From: Methanospirillum sp. | GTDB taxonomy: Archaea > Halobacteriota > Methanomicrobia > Methanomicrobiales > Methanospirillaceae | NCBI GenBank assembly: GCA_028679485.1 | Contig: JAJRBL010000004.1 | Location: forward strand, 1 to 9,555 | DNA: 9,555 bases | Direction of reading: 5' to 3' | Part shown: positions 7,609 through 9,555 of the stretch, in pieces | Numbering within the stretch: position 1 is the stretch's first letter | How the letters are laid out: each line of letters begins with the position of its first letter | Notes under the pieces: model-generated | The model's database searches: none | The model's input: only the letters and a program-made list of their open reading frames with translations | Told to the model about the DNA's origin: nothing | Made by a program: the position numbers and the translations under genes

Positions 7609-7796
7609 GCCCGGGTAAACACCAGGAACCAACCGCGACAGAAACAACCCGGAACATAGGCGAACAAAGCCTGGACGGAAGGCAACACTCCTTCCCGGTT
7701 TTCTGAAGACAAAACGCATCCCAGGTGCATAACTTCGATCAGGAAGAATCCCCGCAAAGGAAGAACCAATCATCTCCGGGACGATAATTATCCGGG

Positions 7797-8116
7797 TCAG
7801 CAGATATCCATCTTCATACCCTCAAACTCCGGGTTCTGCACGCCCCATACACGGAGTGCATCGAATACCGGAAATATGGCCTTCCCGTGCCCGGTCAATG
7901 AATACTCAACACGGGGAGGAATCCCGGGGAACACCATCCGTGACAGGATCTTCTTCTCCTCGAGTTCGCGGAGATGAAAGGTAAGGGTATTCGAATTCAC
8001 CCCGTGTATCTGGTTCTGGAGATCGGTGAACCGCAGGGCATGATTCCGGAGGTGCCAGATGATGAGGATATTCCCCTTGTTACCAAGTATTTCAACCCCC
8101 CGGTTTCACCAGACAT
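7797..8116 (-). pseudogene. HxlR-family transcription regulator, frameshifted
   Basis: Remnant of a winged-helix HxlR-type DNA-binding regulator. The start is ATG at complement 8116-8114, reading MSGET. A run of six G (complement of 8096-8101) then shifts the frame. One more G would join it to GVEILGNKGNILIIWHL, RFTDLQNQI, NSNTLTFHLRELEEKKIL and the wing IPPRVEYSLTGHGKAIFPVFDALRVWG, about 105 residues in all. In the downstream frame, a stop at 8106-8108 lies just before the conserved part, and the first start-like codon is GTG at 8000, after half of the winged helix. The usual CPV cysteine segment is missing and the conserved Trp of GxKW is Gly. A sequencing error, or slippage at the G run, is possible, but the lost residues favour decay. 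A minus-strand TATA-like TGTATAATAT lies near 8143-8152. Confidence 0.68.
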
Positions 8117-8153
8117 TTGGATTTCCTTTTCGATTTAGACGAATATTATACAA

Positions 8154-8209
8154 TAGTTATTTTTCAGTTACCATATTAGTTATACTTTCCTGCAGAGTAT
8201 AAGTAACTA
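8154..8209. promoter_or_regulatory. Operator array of AGTTA half-sites between divergent genes
   Basis: Three direct copies of (T/C)AGTTA start at 8154, 8165 and 8177, spaced 11 and 12 bp, about one helical turn, followed by an inverted copy TAACTA at 8204-8209. AGTTAC (8166-8171) and GTAACT (8203-8208) are exact inverses. Within them TTATACT (8180-8186) and AGTATAA (8196-8202) form a second inverted repeat. The array covers the likely promoter of the DUF1847 gene and lies before the broken HxlR gene, which suggests a binding region for an HxlR-type dimer. Confidence 0.55.
8197..8205 (+). promoter_or_regulatory. Likely TATA box of the DUF1847 gene
   Basis: GTATAAGTA lies about 45 bases before the ATG at 8247, which suits an archaeal TATA box with a start site near 8225-8230. 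It overlaps the right arms of the operator repeats, so a bound regulator would block TBP. The alternative CATATTAAG (8215-8223) is closer to the ATG and would imply an almost leaderless message, which conflicts with the good ribosome-binding site AGGTGGA at 8234-8240. Confidence 0.45.
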
Positions 8210-8246
8210 AAGGGCATATTAAGATATTATACCAGGTGGAGTCAAA

Positions 8247-8900
8247 ATGGAGAGAGATAATCCGCAGTGTGTAGAGTGTACAGTCCGGAGATGCGGTGCT
8301 CATGAAAAGAAGGGAGGAGTACCGTCATCCTGCCCTACGGTCAGGTATGCAGATGCAATCAAGGAAACAACGGAGAGATATCGGTTATCAGAGAACCAGG
8401 CGGTTATCTTGGGCTGGCAGGGTCTCATGGGGAAGATCCTTGATCCGGAAAAACCGCGGGAAAAATTCTCGTGGACACGGGTTGACGAGATCATGGAGTA
8501 TGCTAGGATCCGGGGGATGACAAGACTGGGAATTGCGACGTGTTATGCATTGCTCTTCGAATCGAAGTTATTGTCAGATATTCTTGAAGCGAACGGATTC
8601 GTGGTTATCTCGGTCTCCTGCCTCTGTGGGGAGGTAAATCCCGGGGAGATGGGGATGCAGGGGAGTATCTTCTGCAACCCGATACTGCAGGCAGAAGTGC
8701 TCAACCGGGAAAAAACCGAACTGAACCTCATGGTAGGACTCTGTGTCGGCCACGACATTCTCTTCCTTCGCCATTGCAAGGGAGAAACAACGCCTCTCAT
8801 CGTTAAAGACCGGGCACTGGGTCATAATCCCGTTGCTGCATTGTACATGAGCCAGAATAGTTTTTACAAAGAGAGGTTCATGAGAAAACCAGGGGAATGA
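8247..8900 (+). CDS. DUF1847 cysteine-rich protein
   Basis: 217-residue soluble protein of the DUF1847 family; its biochemical function is not established. N-terminal cysteines in CVECTVRRCGAHEKK...SSCPT (residues 8-29) look like a metal-binding cluster. The middle contains YARIRGMTRLGIATCYALLFESKLLSDILEANGFVVISVSCLCG. The C-terminal half carries the family hallmarks CNPILQAEVLN, KTELNLMVGLCVGHDILF and VKDRALGHNPVAALY. The many conserved Cys and His residues suggest metal or Fe-S binding, but this is inference. AGGTGGA (8234-8240) is a strong ribosome-binding site that fixes the start. It stands alone, divergent from a broken HxlR gene, with a repeat-rich operator between them, so redox- or thiol-responsive control is plausible. 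The stop is followed by a partial repeat of its own 3' coding sequence. Confidence 0.86.
   Translation: MERDNPQCVECTVRRCGAHEKKGGVPSSCPTVRYADAIKETTERYRLSENQAVILGWQGLMGKILDPEKPREKFSWTRVDEIMEYARIRGMTRLGIATCYALLFESKLLSDILEANGFVVISVSCLCGEVNPGEMGMQGSIFCNPILQAEVLNREKTELNLMVGLCVGHDILFLRHCKGETTPLIVKDRALGHNPVAALYMSQNSFYKERFMRKPGE
8813..8832 (+). repeat. 20-bp direct repeat, copy 1 (inside the DUF1847 gene)
   Basis: GGCACTGGGTCATAATCCCG encodes part of the ALGHNP hallmark. An identical copy lies 102 bp downstream, past the stop codon and in the same reading frame. Confidence 0.85.
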
Positions 8901-8914
8901 GTAGATACCGGCCA

Positions 8915-8934
8915 GGCACTGGGTCATAATCCCG
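8915..8934 (+). repeat. 20-bp direct repeat, copy 2 (downstream of the DUF1847 gene)
   Basis: Exact copy of 8813-8832, 102 bp (34 codons) further on. In the gene's frame it again reads ALGHNP, within an open stretch from just after the stop (8898-8900) that ends near 8992. Flanking bases differ, so it is either a short duplication or the relic of a second DUF1847 coding end. Confidence 0.8.
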
Positions 8935-9033
8935 GAGCGGTTCCCATCCTTCTTCTTCGGCAGTCCATCCGTGGGATAGTAAGATAATCCAGCCTGGTGC
9001 TTGCAGAGATACCGGCAGAAGGAGGATGACCTA

Positions 9034-9069
9034 TCCTCTGCAGAGGAGATCTCGCGGTGAGAGAGATCT
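9034..9069. other. Adjacent palindromes in the gap before the second HxlR gene
   Basis: TCCTCTGCAGAGGA (9034-9047) is a perfect 14-bp palindrome. It abuts AGATCTC (9047-9053), which pairs with GAGATCT (9063-9069). GAGGAT just upstream can also pair with ATCCTC. No T-tract follows, so a terminator is not obvious. The rest of the 8901-9170 gap holds no gene I can support. Confidence 0.4.
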
Positions 9070-9160
9070 ACTCTTCACCCGGACTCATGCCAGGTTGAGG
9101 ATTCAGGCTGAGAACACGGATTCTCTCCCTTTCCTGGTGAACCCGATACTCGGCACGTAG

Positions 9161-9170
9161 AATTAAAAAA
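9161..9170 (-). terminator. T-tract terminator of the second HxlR gene
   Basis: On the reverse strand, TTTTTTAATT follows the TAA stop (complement of 9171-9173) directly. Oligo-T runs are the main intrinsic termination signal in archaea. No hairpin is evident. Confidence 0.5.
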
Positions 9171-9530
9171 TTATCTCTGATTTCTGAGAAGTTCCTGATC
9201 CATGTACTCAAGAGCCCAGGTATTGAGCGCCTTATACACATTGATCAGTTTTTCTCCAACCGGCGTTAACGAATACTCTACCCGCGGGGGGATCTCAGCA
9301 TATGCTCTTCGTGTGACAATACCATCCTTTTCGAGCTGACGAAGTTGGTTTGTCAGAACTTTCTGGGTTATTGCCGGTATCTTCTCCTGTATCTCATAGT
9401 ACCGCAGTGTTTTGTCCTGAAGGAAGTAGAGAATTCGAAGTTTCCACTTTCCGTCGATGATATTTAATGCTACTTCAACCGGACATACCCTTTCTGATTC
9501 ACCGGTTTTCTTTTTCATTGGTATCTTCAT
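9171..9530 (-). CDS. HxlR-family winged-helix transcription regulator
   Basis: 119-residue intact HxlR-type regulator, a small dimeric DNA-binding protein whose bacterial relatives sense quinones, aldehydes or oxidants through a conserved N-terminal cysteine. That cysteine is present in VCPVEVAL (Cys16), followed by GKWKLRILYFL (about 27-37), LRYYEIQEKI, the recognition helix ITQKVLTNQLRQLEKDGIV, the wing IPPRVEYSLTPVGEKL and a C-terminal dimerisation helix. The length is typical. Start ATG 9530 is used; Met5 (9518) is an equally possible start, since neither has a clear ribosome-binding site, and an A/T-rich TTTATTC within 9540-9551 (read on the reverse strand) may indicate a nearly leaderless message. 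Its target is unknown; it could act on the AGTTA array about 1 kb away or on a divergent gene beyond the window. Confidence 0.9.
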   Translation of the reverse strand: MKIPMKKKTGESERVCPVEVALNIIDGKWKLRILYFLQDKTLRYYEIQEKIPAITQKVLTNQLRQLEKDGIVTRRAYAEIPPRVEYSLTPVGEKLINVYKALNTWALEYMDQELLRNQR

Positions 9531-9555
9531 GGTGCGTTGGGATGAATAAAGTTCG

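Noticed and set aside
7542..7773. Reverse-strand frames of 67-75 residues after the RDD fusion
   Set aside because: They overlap the terminator and each other, have no family resemblance, and no promoter or ribosome-binding site was seen.
8915..8955. tRNA-like arm GGGTCATAATCCC followed by GGTTCCC
   Set aside because: The 7-nt loop lacks U33 before a proper anticodon, no acceptor stem or D-arm can be drawn, and the sequence is explained by the direct repeat of DUF1847 coding DNA.

Overview
The window looks like the chromosome of a methanogenic archaeon of the Methanomicrobia, probably Methanomicrobiales. This is inferred from gene content (an archaellin-type domain, a DUF1847 protein, two HxlR regulators, a CooC-like ATPase, a methanogen-style metal-complex binding protein), from archaeal TATA-like boxes with GGTGAT/AGGTGGA ribosome-binding sites, and from moderate GC content. 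No rRNA, tRNA, CRISPR array, integrase or transposase gene was found.

Layout. 35-1695 (+): a two-gene unit, a flavin-reductase-like flavoprotein followed 2 bp later by an exported substrate-binding protein of the iron/cobalamin ABC family. 1847-2614 (+): a CooC-type nickel-insertion ATPase with its CxC motif, but with no CO dehydrogenase gene beside it. 2615-3094: a long non-coding leader holding a 140-bp element with terminal inverted repeats and internal palindromes (MITE-like), a second palindrome, and a 10-codon upstream reading frame whose stop overlaps the start of the next gene. 3095-5530 (+): a two-HMA copper-exporting P1B-type ATPase. 5558-6169 (-): a convergent, visibly GC-richer SAM-dependent methyltransferase. 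6170-6482: intergenic, with a strong TATA box at its right end. 6570-7577 (+): a fusion of a zinc ribbon, an RDD membrane domain and an archaellin-like C-terminal half, followed by a hairpin plus T-tract terminator. 7797-8116 (-): an HxlR regulator broken at a six-G run. 8117-8246: a divergent control region with repeated AGTTA half-sites. 8247-8900 (+): a DUF1847 cysteine-rich protein, followed by a 20-bp direct repeat of its own 3' end. 9171-9530 (-): an intact HxlR regulator.

The left half has a metal-handling theme: metal-complex binding, nickel chaperone ATPase, copper export. The right half has a redox/thiol-regulator theme: HxlR proteins beside a cysteine-rich DUF1847 protein. No single complete pathway is encoded. 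The most unusual gene is the zinc ribbon-RDD-archaellin fusion. The most unusual non-coding structures are the palindrome-rich element ahead of the copper ATPase and the AGTTA operator array.
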